47,314 bases of DNA from an uncultured Pseudomonadota bacterium (GTDB lineage: Bacteria > Myxococcota_A > UBA796 > SXON01): contig CAISIK010000201.1 of the NCBI GenBank assembly GCA_903885375.1, positions 1 to 47,314 of the forward strand. The letters are read 5' to 3'. This document shows positions 1-8,237 of this stretch, piece after piece. The notes under the pieces were generated by a model, which ran no database searches, was not told the DNA's origin, and saw only the letters and a list, made by a program, of their open reading frames with translations. The position numbers and the translations under genes were made by a program. How positions within the stretch are numbered: position 1 is the first letter of the stretch; the number at the start of each line of letters is the position of its first letter.

Positions 1-68
1 AGCCCCGACGAGGTCCACTCCTCCACCAGCCGCTTCCGCTCCGCCACCGTCGTCGCCACGCTCACCAT
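1..68 (-). CDS. N-terminus of a probable transposase accessory protein (IS66 OrfA-like), cut by the window edge
   Basis: Reading the minus strand from ATG at 68 gives about 22 residues (MVSVATTVAERKRLVEEW and on), open to the window edge. The pattern of a basic helix with R/K-R-x-L-V-x-E-W is what IS66-family OrfA proteins show just before their helix-turn-helix. A good ribosome binding site (AGGGAGA) lies about 6 bases upstream of the ATG. On its other side the gene faces the truncated membrane protein gene at 138-653, which fits an inserted element. Only the start is visible, so the family call rests on a short motif; another transposase type or a regulator with the same helix is possible. 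Confidence 0.4.
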   Translation of the reverse strand, partial: MVSVATTVAERKRLVEEWTSSG

Positions 69-242
69 GGTCTCCCTGTCCATCGACGCGCTCTACCCGC
101 CGTCCTCGATACCCGGGAGATGGGGTCCGCCGGGGGTTTACCCCCCGTCCCAGGCGCGGCTACCGGTAGCCCCTGACGGGATGTGGGCGCCAGGAGTCGG
201 ACCTCCGCCTCGCCTGGCGTGCGAAATCAACGGGACGGGACA
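69..242. mobile_element. Probable end of an insertion sequence
   Basis: This stretch separates the OrfA-like start from the point where the membrane protein at 138-653 stops resembling its family. Two candidate element ends are visible when read on the minus strand: one at 242 starting TGTCCCGTCCCG, exactly after the codons for A-W-S-S-D of the interrupted protein, and one at 141 starting GTAAACCCCC, the kind of GTAA end seen in IS66 elements. The opposite end and any target duplication lie outside the window, so which base is the true junction cannot be decided here. Confidence 0.35.
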
Positions 243-653
243 GTCGGAGCTCCACGCCACGACCTCGGGCACCACCGGGTGGAGCACGAGCACGCAGCCG
301 ACGAGGGCCGCCGCCCCGGCTCCGGCGCCGGCCCGCCGCGCCACCCGCATCGCGGCCAGCACCACCAGGGCGTGGAGCGCCACGTTCAACAGCCGAAACA
401 CCTCCGGTGTCCGCCCCGCCGCCAGCGCCAGGAGGTGCTGGACGAAGGCGGGCAGCGGACGCCACAGCAGTCCGTCGATCCCGGCCGACCTGCCGTAGGT
501 CGAGTGGGTCCACTCCCCGCAGGGCTCGCCGTGGTGGGCGTGGCGGGCCAGGGCGAGGTCATCGTCGAGCACCCATCCCGCGCGGAGCGCGGGAGGCACG
601 AAGATGGCCGTGAGGAGGGCGAGGGGGAGGAGAACACCGAAGCGGGCCCGCAT
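138..653 (-). pseudogene. Truncated GT-C-like multi-spanning membrane protein (TMTC/PMT-like N-terminus)
   Basis: The ORF starts with ATG at 653, only 6 bases after the fumarase stop. Residues 1-25 form a membrane helix, followed by the acidic loop motif LDDDLAL, then WRPL, a LNVALHAL helix and HPVVPEVVAWSSD. That order matches the first third of dolichol-mannosyl-type GT-C glycosyltransferases (TMTC/PMT_2 families), and the same layout is seen in the intact protein at 32084-33829. After AWSSD the reading frame turns into Gly/Pro/Arg-rich residues unlike the family and ends at a TAA inside the putative insertion-sequence end. I infer a gene cut by an insertion; the remaining fragment has roughly 135 native residues and is probably not functional. 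Confidence 0.6.
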
Positions 654-659
654 CGAGGG

Positions 660-2297
660 CTACTTCCCGTCGTGAATCTTGGCCGCGAACTCGGCGAAAA
701 AGTCGCTTCCCTTGTCATCCACGACGATGAAGGCGGGGAAGTCCTCCACCTCGATCTTCCAGACCGCCTCCATGCCCAGCTCGGGCATGTCGAGCACCTC
801 CACCTTCCGGATGTTGTCCTGGGCGAGGAGCGCCGCGGGGCCGCCGATGCTGCCGAGGTAGAAGCCGCCGTGCTTCTTGCACGCGTCGGTCACCGCCTTG
901 CTGCGGTTGCCCTTGGCGAGCATCACGAGGCTGCCGCCGTGGGCCTGGAAGAGGTCTACGTACGCGTCCATGCGGCCGGCGGTGGTGGGGCCGAAGCTGC
1001 CCGACGCCATGCCGTCGGGCGTCTTCGCGGGGCCGGCGTAGTAGACCGGGTGGTCGCGGAAGTAGGCGGGAAGCGGCTCGCCACGGTCGAGGCGCTCCTT
1101 GAGGCGGGCGTGGGCGATGTCGCGGGCCACGATCATGGGCCCCGACAGGGAGACCCGAGTGCGGATCGGGTAGCGCGAGAGCGTTTCGCGCAGCTCGGCC
1201 ATGGGGCGGTTGAGGTCCAGCTTCACCACCTCGCCGGTGAGCTCGTCGGCTGCGGGCTCGGGCAGGAAGCGCGCGGGGTTGGTTTCCAGCGCTTCGAGGT
1301 ACACGCCGGTCTTGTCGATGCGGGCACGCGCCTGACGGTCGGCGCTGCAGGACACACCGATGCCGACGGGGCAGCTCGCGCCGTGCCGGGGGAGGCGGAT
1401 CACCCGCACGTCGTGGCAGAAGTACTTGCCGCCGAACTGCGCGCCGATGCCGATCGTGCGGCTCAGCTCGAGGACCTGACGCTCCAGCTCCACGTCGCGA
1501 ATCGCGTGGCCGAGCGTGCCGCCTTCGGTGGGCAGGTCGTCCAGGTATCGGCAGCTCGCCAGCTTCACCGTCTTGAGGCAGGCCTCCGCGGAGGTCCCGC
1601 CGATGACGATGGCGAGGTGGTAGGGCGGGCACGCGGCGGTGCCCAGCGACTTCATCTTCTCCTTGAGGAAGGCGAGCAGCGAGGTGGGGTTCAGGAGCGC
1701 CTTCGTTTCCTGGTAGAGGAAGGTCTTGTTCGCCGAGCCGCCACCCTTGGTGATGAAGAGGAACTCGTAGGCGCCGCCCTCGGTGGCGTAGAGGTCGATC
1801 TGCGCGGGGAGGTTCGTGCCGGTGTTGGCCTCCTGGTAGGTGGTGACCGGCGAGAGCTGCGAGTAGCGCAGGTTGGTCTCGGTGAAGACGCGGTACACGC
1901 CGCGGGCGATGGCCGCCTCGTCGCCGCCGCCGGTCCACACGTCCTGGCCCTTCTTGCCCATGACGATGGCGGTGCCGGTGTCCTGGCAGCTCGGGAGCAC
2001 CATGCCGGCGGCGACGTTGGCGTTCTTCAGGAGCTGGCGGGCCACGAAGTGGTCGTTGGGGCTCGCCTCGGGATCGGCGAGGATGTCGGCGAGCTGCTGG
2101 AGGTGCCCGGGACGGAGGAGGTGGCTGATGTCGCGCATCGCCTCTCGCGTGAGCTCGGTGAGCACCTCAGGAGCGATGGTGAGGACCTCGCGACCGTTGA
2201 ACTGCGCCGTGCCGACGCCGGGGATGTCCAGCTTCCGCCAGGGCGTGGCGGCGGGGTGCGCGTGGGGGAACAGCTCCTGGAACCGGAATTCGGGCAT
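660..2297 (-). CDS. fumA: Fumarate hydratase, class I (iron-sulfur)
   Basis: Converts fumarate and malate in the citric acid cycle, in the cytoplasm. The 545-residue length equals that of FumA/FumB-type single-chain enzymes. The alpha-type region carries the cluster cysteine contexts [23 protein letters not shown] and GASCPVGIG. The beta-type C-terminal domain carries the SGPMIVARD and [19 protein letters not shown] motifs that bind substrate. I chose ATG 2297 ([12 protein letters not shown]): the frame stays open upstream, but that stretch lies in the RNase P RNA gene. The start is only 31 bases downstream of the RNase P RNA 3' end, with no terminator hairpin seen between them, so the two may share a transcript. 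Class I enzymes are oxygen-sensitive. Confidence 0.95.
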   Translation of the reverse strand: MPEFRFQELFPHAHPAATPWRKLDIPGVGTAQFNGREVLTIAPEVLTELTREAMRDISHLLRPGHLQQLADILADPEASPNDHFVARQLLKNANVAAGMVLPSCQDTGTAIVMGKKGQDVWTGGGDEAAIARGVYRVFTETNLRYSQLSPVTTYQEANTGTNLPAQIDLYATEGGAYEFLFITKGGGSANKTFLYQETKALLNPTSLLAFLKEKMKSLGTAACPPYHLAIVIGGTSAEACLKTVKLASCRYLDDLPTEGGTLGHAIRDVELERQVLELSRTIGIGAQFGGKYFCHDVRVIRLPRHGASCPVGIGVSCSADRQARARIDKTGVYLEALETNPARFLPEPAADELTGEVVKLDLNRPMAELRETLSRYPIRTRVSLSGPMIVARDIAHARLKERLDRGEPLPAYFRDHPVYYAGPAKTPDGMASGSFGPTTAGRMDAYVDLFQAHGGSLVMLAKGNRSKAVTDACKKHGGFYLGSIGGPAALLAQDNIRKVEVLDMPELGMEAVWKIEVEDFPAFIVVDDKGSDFFAEFAAKIHDGK

Positions 2298-2328
2298 CGG
2301 GACCTCGGCAGACGCGGGCGTTCGGGGT

Positions 2329-2769
2329 GGCACGGAGGCGTCAATAAGCGGAGTTCTGTGCCGGCGGCGGGTTGCCCCATCCGCCGGTGGAAACCATTCC
2401 TCTAGGCCGGTCGTCGCCGACCGGCTCAAGCCGCCTACCCGGACCTACGGGCGGGCACCCTGGTCCTGTTCGGCGTTGCTCCCGAGGGGGTTTGCCTGGC
2501 CGACCCGATTGCCCGGGCCGCCGGTGCGCTCTTACCGCACCCTTTCAAACTCACCGGGCCGTTGCCGGCTCCCTGCCTCGCCACCTCGCGACCCGAAGGT
2601 TGAAGGGGGCAAGTTCGGCGCCGCGCCGAAGCGCGTGCGGGCGTTCTTCTCTCTGTTGCACTGTCCTCCAGCTTGCGCTGACCAGGCGTTACCTGGCCTC
2701 GTGCCCTGTGGAGCTCCGACTTTCCTCCCGCGCCGAAGCGCCGGCGGTTTCCTTTTCGCCTCCGTGCCG
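2329..2769 (-). ncRNA. rnpB: RNase P RNA, bacterial type A
   Basis: Catalytic RNA that trims tRNA 5' leaders. The ends pair perfectly as helix P1: GGCACGGAGGCG at the 5' end (2757-2768) with CGCCTCCGTGCC at the 3' end (2329-2340). Reading the minus strand, the conserved landmarks appear in order: GGGAGGAAAGTCGGAGCTCC, CCAGGTAACGCCTGG, CAGTGCAACAGAGAG, GGTGCGGTAAGAGCGCACC, the L15 tRNA-CCA binding loop GGCAAACCCC, GGGTAGGCGGCTTGAGCC, and the terminal ACAGAACTCCGCTTA. Length is about 440 bases, somewhat longer than E. coli rnpB. Long reading frames on both strands across this region are spurious. Exact ends are set by the P1 helix and may be off by a few bases. Confidence 0.95.
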
Positions 2770-2868
2770 AACCCTGCGTAACGCGCCGGCGGGGTGGTCA
2801 CCCCCATGGCGGCGGCCGGCGCTCCCCTGGCGGCCGGTCTTCGCCCCCGCCGTGCCTCCCCTTTCCCC

Positions 2869-3702
2869 CTACTTTCCCGTCGGCTTCTCGAACACCCAGG
2901 TGGCGGAAGCTTGCAGGTTCGGGGCCGTGCCGACCCGGTCCGCGTCGACCACGTAGGCCAGCGCCAGCACGTTGACGGTGGGCACGGCGGGCGTGTGGCC
3001 GGGGCGGAAGGAGACGAGGCCACCCACGGCGAGGCTCTCGTCGCCGGAGGTGAGGGCTGCCCGGTTGCGGGCCGTGGCGCCGACGCGGAGGAGCGGGCGT
3101 TCGCCGCCGGGGAGGATTTCGTAGAGTACGCCGGCCTGGTTCTCCACGAGCACGTCGTCCCACGCGACGATCAGGTCGCGGTTGGGCTCGTAGACGTAGG
3201 GCGCGTCGAGGCCGAGCGGGTTCTCGAGGTGCAGCATGCTGAAGGTGGCGCTGTCGAACACGACGACCGGGCCGAGCTTCACCTTCACCGTGGGCGTGGC
3301 CGCGAGCTGGAGGCCGCTCGCCATGAAGCCCTCGGCCTCGCGCGCCTTGCGCTCCTCGGTGCCCTTGCCTTCGGTCTCCTCGAAGGGGAGGAGCCCGCGC
3401 CCGCCCCAGCTGAAGTAGCCGAGGTAGCTGCCCTGGACCTCGAGCTCGAAGATCTCGATGGGGGCGAACCCGAGCCGCGGCCCGACCTCGACGTTCACCG
3501 GGGTGACCGCCGCGCGCAGGCCGGCGCCGGCGTAGGTCGTCTGGAAGAGGCGGCTCTCGCTGCGCTTGAGCGGCACCCGGTACTGGAGCCGCGTGTCGGA
3601 GAGGGCGCCGTCGGGGAAGAGCTGGCCGCCGACCGACTGCCGGAGCCACCAGTGGGGGGTGTCGGCGGCGAGGGCGGCGCTGGCGAGGAGGGCGAAGAAC
3701 AT
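2869..3702 (-). CDS. Predicted outer-membrane or secreted protein of unknown function
   Basis: A 277-residue protein with a signal peptide (MFFALLASAALA, cleavage before ADTPHW). The mature part has many alternating hydrophobic/polar stretches, aromatic-rich strands (YAGAGLRAAV, GSYLGYFSWGG) and few predicted helices, which suggests a beta-barrel. It does not end in the usual C-terminal Phe. ATG 3702 was chosen for the signal peptide and the CGGAG ribosome binding site 8 bases upstream; a much longer open frame reaching 5688 has no coding character before this point. It stands alone between rnpB and the divergent membrane protein gene at 3883. I do not recognise a named family. Confidence 0.75.
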   Translation of the reverse strand: MFFALLASAALAADTPHWWLRQSVGGQLFPDGALSDTRLQYRVPLKRSESRLFQTTYAGAGLRAAVTPVNVEVGPRLGFAPIEIFELEVQGSYLGYFSWGGRGLLPFEETEGKGTEERKAREAEGFMASGLQLAATPTVKVKLGPVVVFDSATFSMLHLENPLGLDAPYVYEPNRDLIVAWDDVLVENQAGVLYEILPGGERPLLRVGATARNRAALTSGDESLAVGGLVSFRPGHTPAVPTVNVLALAYVVDADRVGTAPNLQASATWVFEKPTGK

Positions 3703-3882
3703 CGTGAGCTCCGGGGGCAAGGGGAGCGTATGCGGCCGGGTGGCGGTGTGGCGTTGCGAGTCTGTTCGGCGTCTGAGCGCGGGGAGCGAGCGGGAGCCGT
3801 GCTCGTCGCACAGGAGCGCGGCCGGGCCTGCGCTTGACCGGCTGTCGGGTCGGGATACCCATCCCGAGTCGGTGGGAGGGGC
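3703..3882. other. Divergent intergenic region
   Basis: About 180 bases between the divergent starts at 3702 and 3883. It must hold the promoters for both, but I see no convincing -35/-10 or -24/-12 pair and no hairpin. Confidence 0.4.
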
Positions 3883-5076
3883 ATGGCGCGCACGCTTGGG
3901 GCTTGGCATGTGGCGGTGCCGTTGGTGGCGGCGGCCGCGTACGGCCTCGCCGCTCCGGGCGCCTCTTATGTGCTCGAGGACGAACAGTTCTTTCGGATTG
4001 TACCGGGGGAGCCGAGCCTGGGGGTGTACAGCCAGCCGGAGGTCGGCCTTCACGCGCTTTGGCTGGAACGGGCATTCCTCTACATGGATGGGAACCCGAC
4101 CTGGCGGCCCGTCATCGGCTCCCTGTGGGTGCTGGTGCGCGAGTTGACCGGCAGCACCGCGGCGCCAGTGCTCCGTGGGCTCGGCGTTCTCCTGCTGATG
4201 CTCGTGGTCGGCGGTCTTCTGGCCGGTGGCCGCGCGGCGCGGGCGCCGGGGGGCTGGATGATGGCGGTAGCACTCGCGCTGTCGGTGCATCCCAACACGC
4301 CGTACACCGTCGGTTGGATCGCCGACGGCTACGACCTCGCCGGCGCGGCTGCGCTCGCGCTGGCACTCGCCGTCGTCGGGGTTCCGGAGCCCTCTCGGCT
4401 GCGTCTCGCTGCGTACGCTGTGCTCATCTTCCTTGCGTGCGCGAGCAAAGAAGTGCTTTGCCTTAGCCTGGTTGCAGGGTGCCTCTTGCATGTTGCGGCG
4501 CGCCGATGGCGGTCGGCATGGTCGGTGGGGCTTAGCGGGGCCGCGGGTACCGCAGCGTTCTTCATGGTCTACCTGTGGAAGCTCCAGGGAGAGAGCCGTC
4601 CGGCGACCGAGCTCTCCGCGGATGGGGTGCCGGCCGCGCTTGGACTCATGTACGGGGCGTTCTTCGCGCCGGCGTGGTCCTCGCTGGTCCACCCCGTCCC
4701 CGGCCTCGGATTCGACGTCGTTGTCGGGGGGGCAATCGTGGTCCTTGCCTTCGTTGGTTTCGCGGTGGGCGTTCGCCGGGGCGATGTCGCGCTCGCCACT
4801 CTCGGGGCCGGCGTGGTCGCCGCCTTCGTGATTCTGCTGCCCGCCGCGTTCGGCACCGTCGCCCTGAATCGGATCCCCCTCCGGTACACGTTCGTGCCCC
4901 TGGTCGCCTTGCTGGCGATCTGGATGCACGCGGGAGGCATCTGGGCCCGGGTGCCGTACCGGCAACTGGTCGGCGTGGTGGCGTTGCTCTCCGCCATGAT
5001 GGTCTCGCCTCGAACGGTTCAGAACCTTCGCGCTCAGGCGAGCACCCTGGAGGTCTGGCGGCTCGACTATGAATGA
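3883..5076 (+). CDS. GT-C-like multi-spanning membrane protein, interrupted by an in-frame TGA
   Basis: A 397-residue protein with about ten hydrophobic helices. After the first helix comes an acidic loop motif (VLEDEQFFR), then a WRPVIGSLW segment and HPNTPYTVGWIADGYD, the same order seen in the proteins at 138-653 and 32084-33829. This resembles GT-C fold glycosyltransferases (TMTC/PMT_2-like), though no donor or acceptor can be named. ATG 3883 has a GGGAGGGG site just upstream. The frame ends at TGA 5074-5076, but the same frame then stays open to 5451 with coding-like content, so this is probably a longer protein with a nonsense change. Whether the shortened form works is unknown. Confidence 0.7.
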   Translation: MARTLGAWHVAVPLVAAAAYGLAAPGASYVLEDEQFFRIVPGEPSLGVYSQPEVGLHALWLERAFLYMDGNPTWRPVIGSLWVLVRELTGSTAAPVLRGLGVLLLMLVVGGLLAGGRAARAPGGWMMAVALALSVHPNTPYTVGWIADGYDLAGAAALALALAVVGVPEPSRLRLAAYAVLIFLACASKEVLCLSLVAGCLLHVAARRWRSAWSVGLSGAAGTAAFFMVYLWKLQGESRPATELSADGVPAALGLMYGAFFAPAWSSLVHPVPGLGFDVVVGGAIVVLAFVGFAVGVRRGDVALATLGAGVVAAFVILLPAAFGTVALNRIPLRYTFVPLVALLAIWMHAGGIWARVPYRQLVGVVALLSAMMVSPRTVQNLRAQASTLEVWRLDYE

Positions 5077-5451
5077 GAGGCGACCGCCGCCGCACAGATT
5101 TCGTATGGCCGACAGCTGGTGGAGGTAGGTTCGGGCGACGAGGTGCGCGCGGGCCTCGAGCTCTGGCTCGGGGGGGTGAGCCGACCGGAGGCCTCGGGGT
5201 CCCCCAACGTGCAGGCCCCGCTGCGGAGGGAGTGGTACCACCTCGCCCGCGCCGCTGGGAAGCGTGAAGCCTGGGACATCGCGCTCCGGGCTGTCGAGGG
5301 CTACGACGCGCGCAGTGACGAACGGGCGGCGCCCCCTGCCGGGGAGGCGCGCCTGCGATGCATCCAAGCCGACGCGCTGCAGTTCGCGGGGAGGCCCGTG
5401 CCGGCATCCGTCACCGCGCAATGCGAGCCCTCGGGCCACGCGGCGCCCTGA
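5077..5451 (+). pseudogene. Severed C-terminal part of the 3883 membrane protein
   Basis: In the same frame as the gene at 3883, right after its TGA, 124 further codons run without a stop to TGA 5449-5451. The translation looks like real protein: it has mixed composition and helical segments such as EVRAGLELWLGG, REWYHLARAAGKREAWDIAL and EARLRCIQADALQFAG, which resemble TPR-like helices after the membrane part, as in TMTC proteins. A GTG at 5119 could start it separately, but no good ribosome binding site is seen and the codons before 5119 also look coding. The best reading is the tail of one gene cut by a nonsense mutation or a sequence error. Confidence 0.6.
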
Positions 5452-5594
5452 CGGGGGGGGGCCGGGAAACCACGCCTCCTGCGTTCTCGACTCCCGCGAC
5501 CTTCGGTGCCGGCCGGCGCCATCCCCTGACGCCGTTTTTTCTTGCGATGGACCAGCCCCGGCGGGTACTACCCCTTCCCGCCGTGAGTTTCCGA
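5452..5594. other. Intergenic region before the secreted protein gene
   Basis: About 140 bases with a run of nine G (5453-5461) and a run of six T near 5537. No clear terminator stem or promoter could be assigned. Confidence 0.3.
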
Positions 5595-6227
5595 ATGCTG
5601 CTGTTTTTCGCTGCGATGGCCTGCGCGCCCGAAGAGGTCGAGGCGGAGGTCGGGTTCGTGGCCAATGGCTGCGGCGCCGTGGCCGCATTGCAGGCGGATC
5701 GCCGGTGGGTCTGGTCGAGCGCCGAAGGGGCGGAAACGCAGGCGGAGTGGGAGTCGGAGGTGCGGGTGCTGCGCGACATCAGCGCGCGCATCTGGACGTC
5801 GGGGAGCGTGCAGAGCCCCAAGCTCTCGCAGGACTACTCGCGGACCTCGGAGTACCAGTGCGAGGCCGGCGCCTGGCTCCTGAGCGAAGAAACGCAGGAG
5901 GCGGGCCTCGATGGGGGCGTGGCCTTCTCGCACAAGACGCTCGTGCAGTACGACGAGCCCGTGCTGGTCTGGCCGGCCGATGTGCAGAACGGCGACACCT
6001 GGCAGTCCCACTACGTCGGCACCGCCAAGACCGACGGCGTCTCCACCCCCATCGACTACACGGTGGACTACCGGGTGAAGGCCCCCGCCGACCTCGACGT
6101 GGAGGCCGGCACCTTCCACGCCTTCCAGGTGGTCGCCAACGACGGCACCACCGAGTGGCGCTTCTGGGTGGCCCGCGAGGCCGGGGTGGTGAAGGGGCCC
6201 GATTACGAGCTGACCGCGCTCTGGTAG
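5595..6227 (+). CDS. Predicted secreted or lipid-anchored protein of unknown function
   Basis: From ATG 5595 the product has 210 residues. It begins MLLFFAAMAC, a very short hydrophobic leader ending in a Cys, which could be a lipoprotein signal. The body is beta-rich, with WVWSSAEGAE, GDTWQSHYVGTAK, IDYTVDYRVKAP and a C-terminal EWRFWVAREAGVVKG segment. That last part recalls the ends of DUF3108/TapB-like periplasmic proteins, where a precursor property is scaled and converted, but the match is only by eye. The frame is open upstream to 5358, with an alternative ATG at 5547 (MDQPRRV) that would add 16 residues; no start has a strong ribosome binding site. Confidence 0.6.
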   Translation: MLLFFAAMACAPEEVEAEVGFVANGCGAVAALQADRRWVWSSAEGAETQAEWESEVRVLRDISARIWTSGSVQSPKLSQDYSRTSEYQCEAGAWLLSEETQEAGLDGGVAFSHKTLVQYDEPVLVWPADVQNGDTWQSHYVGTAKTDGVSTPIDYTVDYRVKAPADLDVEAGTFHAFQVVANDGTTEWRFWVAREAGVVKGPDYELTALW

Positions 6228-6273
6228 CCGTCGGGCTGCCGTCGGCGCCGCGTTCGTGATAGCCGCGGCGGCC

Positions 6274-7284
6274 ATGAGATACCGCGTCACGCTGATCGAG
6301 GGAGATGGCATCGGTCCCGAAGTGACCGCCGCCACGTGCAGGATTCTCGCCGCCGCAGGGGCGCCGATCGACTGGGAGCCCGCGCCCGCCGGCGGCCTCG
6401 CGATGGAGCAGTACGGCGTACCCATGCCCGACGTGACGCTCCAGAGCATCCGCCGCAACCGGCTGGGCTTGAAGGGCCCGCTGATGACGCCCAAGGGCGG
6501 CGGCTTTCGCAGCGCCAACGTGGCGCTCCGCCAGGAGCTGGACCTCTACGTGGGCCTGCGCCCGGTGCGCGCCCTCCCCAACGTGCCGGGGGCCTGGCCG
6601 GGCCTCGACCTCGTGCTCTTCCGCGAGAACACGGAAGACCTCTACGCGGGTATCGAACACGAGGTCACGCCGGGCACGGTCGTCTCGATCAAGACGAGCA
6701 CCCGCGCCGCGGGTGAGCGCATCGCGTCGTGGGCCTACGAGTACATGCGCTACCGCGGCCGTCGGCGCATCCACTGCTGCCACAAGGCCGCCGTGAACCC
6801 GCTCGCCGACGGGGCCTTCCTCACCGCCTTCCGCGAAGTGGGCGCCGCCTACCCCTTCATCGAGCAGCTCGACCTCGGCGTGGACAGCCTCTCGCTGATG
6901 CTCCCGCTCGACCCCTCGAAGTTCGACGTGCTGCTGCTCCAGAACCTCTACGGCGACATCCTGAGCGACCTCTGCGCGGGCCTCGCCGGCGGCCTCGGCG
7001 TGGTGCCCGGCGCCAATATCGGCAGCCGGGCTGCGGTCTTCGAGGCCGTACACGGCACCGCCCCCGACATCGCCGGGCAGGGCAAGGCCAACCCGCTCGC
7101 GCTCCTGCTCTCCGCCAACATGCTGCTGGAGCACGTGGGCGAATGGAAGATCGCCACGCGCATCGAGCGCGCCGTGTGGCGCGTGCTCGCCGATGGCGAC
7201 CACCTCACCGGTGATCTGGGCGGCACCGCCGGCACCGAGGAGTTCACCACCGCCGTGATCGATGCGTTGGGGGAGTCGTCATGA
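6274..7284 (+). CDS. NAD-dependent isocitrate dehydrogenase-like protein, catalytic subunit
   Basis: Oxidative decarboxylation of isocitrate (or a related 2-hydroxy-3-carboxylate such as homoisocitrate) with NAD. The 336 residues show every active-site position of E. coli Icd by spacing: S80, N82, R86, R96, R117, Y124, K171 and D204/D228/D232 (the last three with the same 24- and 4-residue spacing). The cofactor loop reads HGTAPDIAG; Asp-Ile here is typical of NAD rather than NADP enzymes. ATG 6274 starts directly at the first strand (MRYRVTLIEGDGIGPE); a GTG at 6256 would add six residues. It overlaps the next gene by ATGA, implying co-expression and probably a complex with it. Confidence 0.85.
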   Translation: MRYRVTLIEGDGIGPEVTAATCRILAAAGAPIDWEPAPAGGLAMEQYGVPMPDVTLQSIRRNRLGLKGPLMTPKGGGFRSANVALRQELDLYVGLRPVRALPNVPGAWPGLDLVLFRENTEDLYAGIEHEVTPGTVVSIKTSTRAAGERIASWAYEYMRYRGRRRIHCCHKAAVNPLADGAFLTAFREVGAAYPFIEQLDLGVDSLSLMLPLDPSKFDVLLLQNLYGDILSDLCAGLAGGLGVVPGANIGSRAAVFEAVHGTAPDIAGQGKANPLALLLSANMLLEHVGEWKIATRIERAVWRVLADGDHLTGDLGGTAGTEEFTTAVIDALGESS

Positions 7285-8237
7285 ACGTCACGTTGATCCC
7301 GGGTAGCGGGGTGGGTCCCCAGGTGAGCGCCGTCGTGCGCGAGGTCGTCGAGAAGCTCGGCGCCTCCGTGGTTTGGGAGGAGGTGAACGAGCTCACTCCG
7401 GCCGTGGAGTCGGCGCGGCGCACCGGGCGGGTGCTCAAGGGCAAGTGGGCCTCCACCGTGCAGGTGGGCAAGCTCCCGCCCTCCGTGGAGTTCCGCCGGG
7501 CGCTCGGCATCCACACCATCGTGCGCCACGTCGCCAACCTCCCCGGGCTGCCCGCGCGGGCCCAGGGCGTGGACATCACGATCTTCCGCGAGGCCAGCGA
7601 GGACATCTACGCGGGCTTCGAGCACAAGAGCGCCGACGGCGTTTTCGAGACCGTGAAGGTCACCACCCGCGCCGCGTGCGAACGCATCCACCGGGATGCC
7701 TTCCGCTGGGCGGTGGAGCACGGCCGCAAGCGGGTCACCACGGTGCACAAGGCGAACATCCTGAAGAAGGCCGACGGCATGTTCCTCGCGGTGGGCCGCG
7801 AGGTCGCGCGCGAGTTCCCGCAGCTCAAGCACGACGACGTGATCGTGGATGCCTTGTGCATGCAGCTCGTGCGCTGGCCCCAGTCCTTCGATGTGCTCGT
7901 GGCGGGCAACCTCTTCGGCGACATCGTGAGCGACGTGGCCGCCGGCATGGCAGGCGGCGTGACCGTGGCGTGTGGCGTGGCCCTCGGCCCCAACGTGAAG
8001 GTGTTCGAGAGCCCCCACGGCACCAGCGCCGAGGTGGTCGGCGCCGAAGGCGCGAACCCCTTCCCGATGCTCGGGCTCACCGTCGATCTGCTTCGCGACG
8101 ACGCGCAGCACGTCGCCGCCGATCGGCTCCGCGCCGCCTGCATCCGGGTGCTGGAGTCCGGGCTCCATTCCGCCGACATGGGCGGCACCGCCGGGTGCTC
8201 GGCCCTGCGCGACGGCGTGCTGGCCGCGCTCGCCTAG
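7281..8237 (+). CDS. Divergent isocitrate/isopropylmalate dehydrogenase family protein, possible second subunit
   Basis: A 318-residue paralogue of the gene before it, joined by an ATGA overlap. It keeps R72, R82, R103, Y110, K157 and D190/D214/D218 at the aligned positions. The substrate-loop Ser and Asn of the first subunit are replaced (P66, S68), the N-terminal motif is IPGSGVGPQ instead of IEGDGIGPE, and the cofactor loop reads HGTSAEVVG instead of HGTAPDIAG. The segment MQLVRWPQSFDV resembles the regulatory gamma chain of eukaryotic IDH3. I infer a heteromeric NAD-IDH with one catalytic and one regulatory or weakly active chain; a separate dehydrogenase with another substrate is the alternative. 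Its stop overlaps the convergent pilD stop. Confidence 0.75.
   Translation: MNVTLIPGSGVGPQVSAVVREVVEKLGASVVWEEVNELTPAVESARRTGRVLKGKWASTVQVGKLPPSVEFRRALGIHTIVRHVANLPGLPARAQGVDITIFREASEDIYAGFEHKSADGVFETVKVTTRAACERIHRDAFRWAVEHGRKRVTTVHKANILKKADGMFLAVGREVAREFPQLKHDDVIVDALCMQLVRWPQSFDVLVAGNLFGDIVSDVAAGMAGGVTVACGVALGPNVKVFESPHGTSAEVVGAEGANPFPMLGLTVDLLRDDAQHVAADRLRAACIRVLESGLHSADMGGTAGCSALRDGVLAALA

Noticed and set aside
2770..2868. Promoter for rnpB
   Set aside because: A GTGACC/TACGCA pair is present but with poor match and short spacing; not strong enough to annotate.
2372..3023. Open frames across the RNase P RNA region on both strands
   Set aside because: The region is a structured RNA with all conserved landmarks; the translations are low-complexity.
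5074..5076. TGA read as selenocysteine
   Set aside because: No redox motif surrounds it, no stem-loop suited to a bacterial SECIS was evident just after it, and the family has no known selenoproteins.
5073..5267. Alternative small ORF starting at ATG 5073 just after the GT-C gene
   Set aside because: Arg/Gly/Pro-rich and out of frame with the good coding signal of 5077-5451.
5453..5461. Run of nine G as a phase-variation tract
   Set aside because: It lies between genes, and no promoter or reading frame depends visibly on its length.
2869..5688. A 939-codon frame extending the outer-membrane protein upstream
   Set aside because: Upstream of 3702 it runs opposite the membrane protein gene and has no coding character; the signal peptide and ribosome binding site fix the start at 3702.
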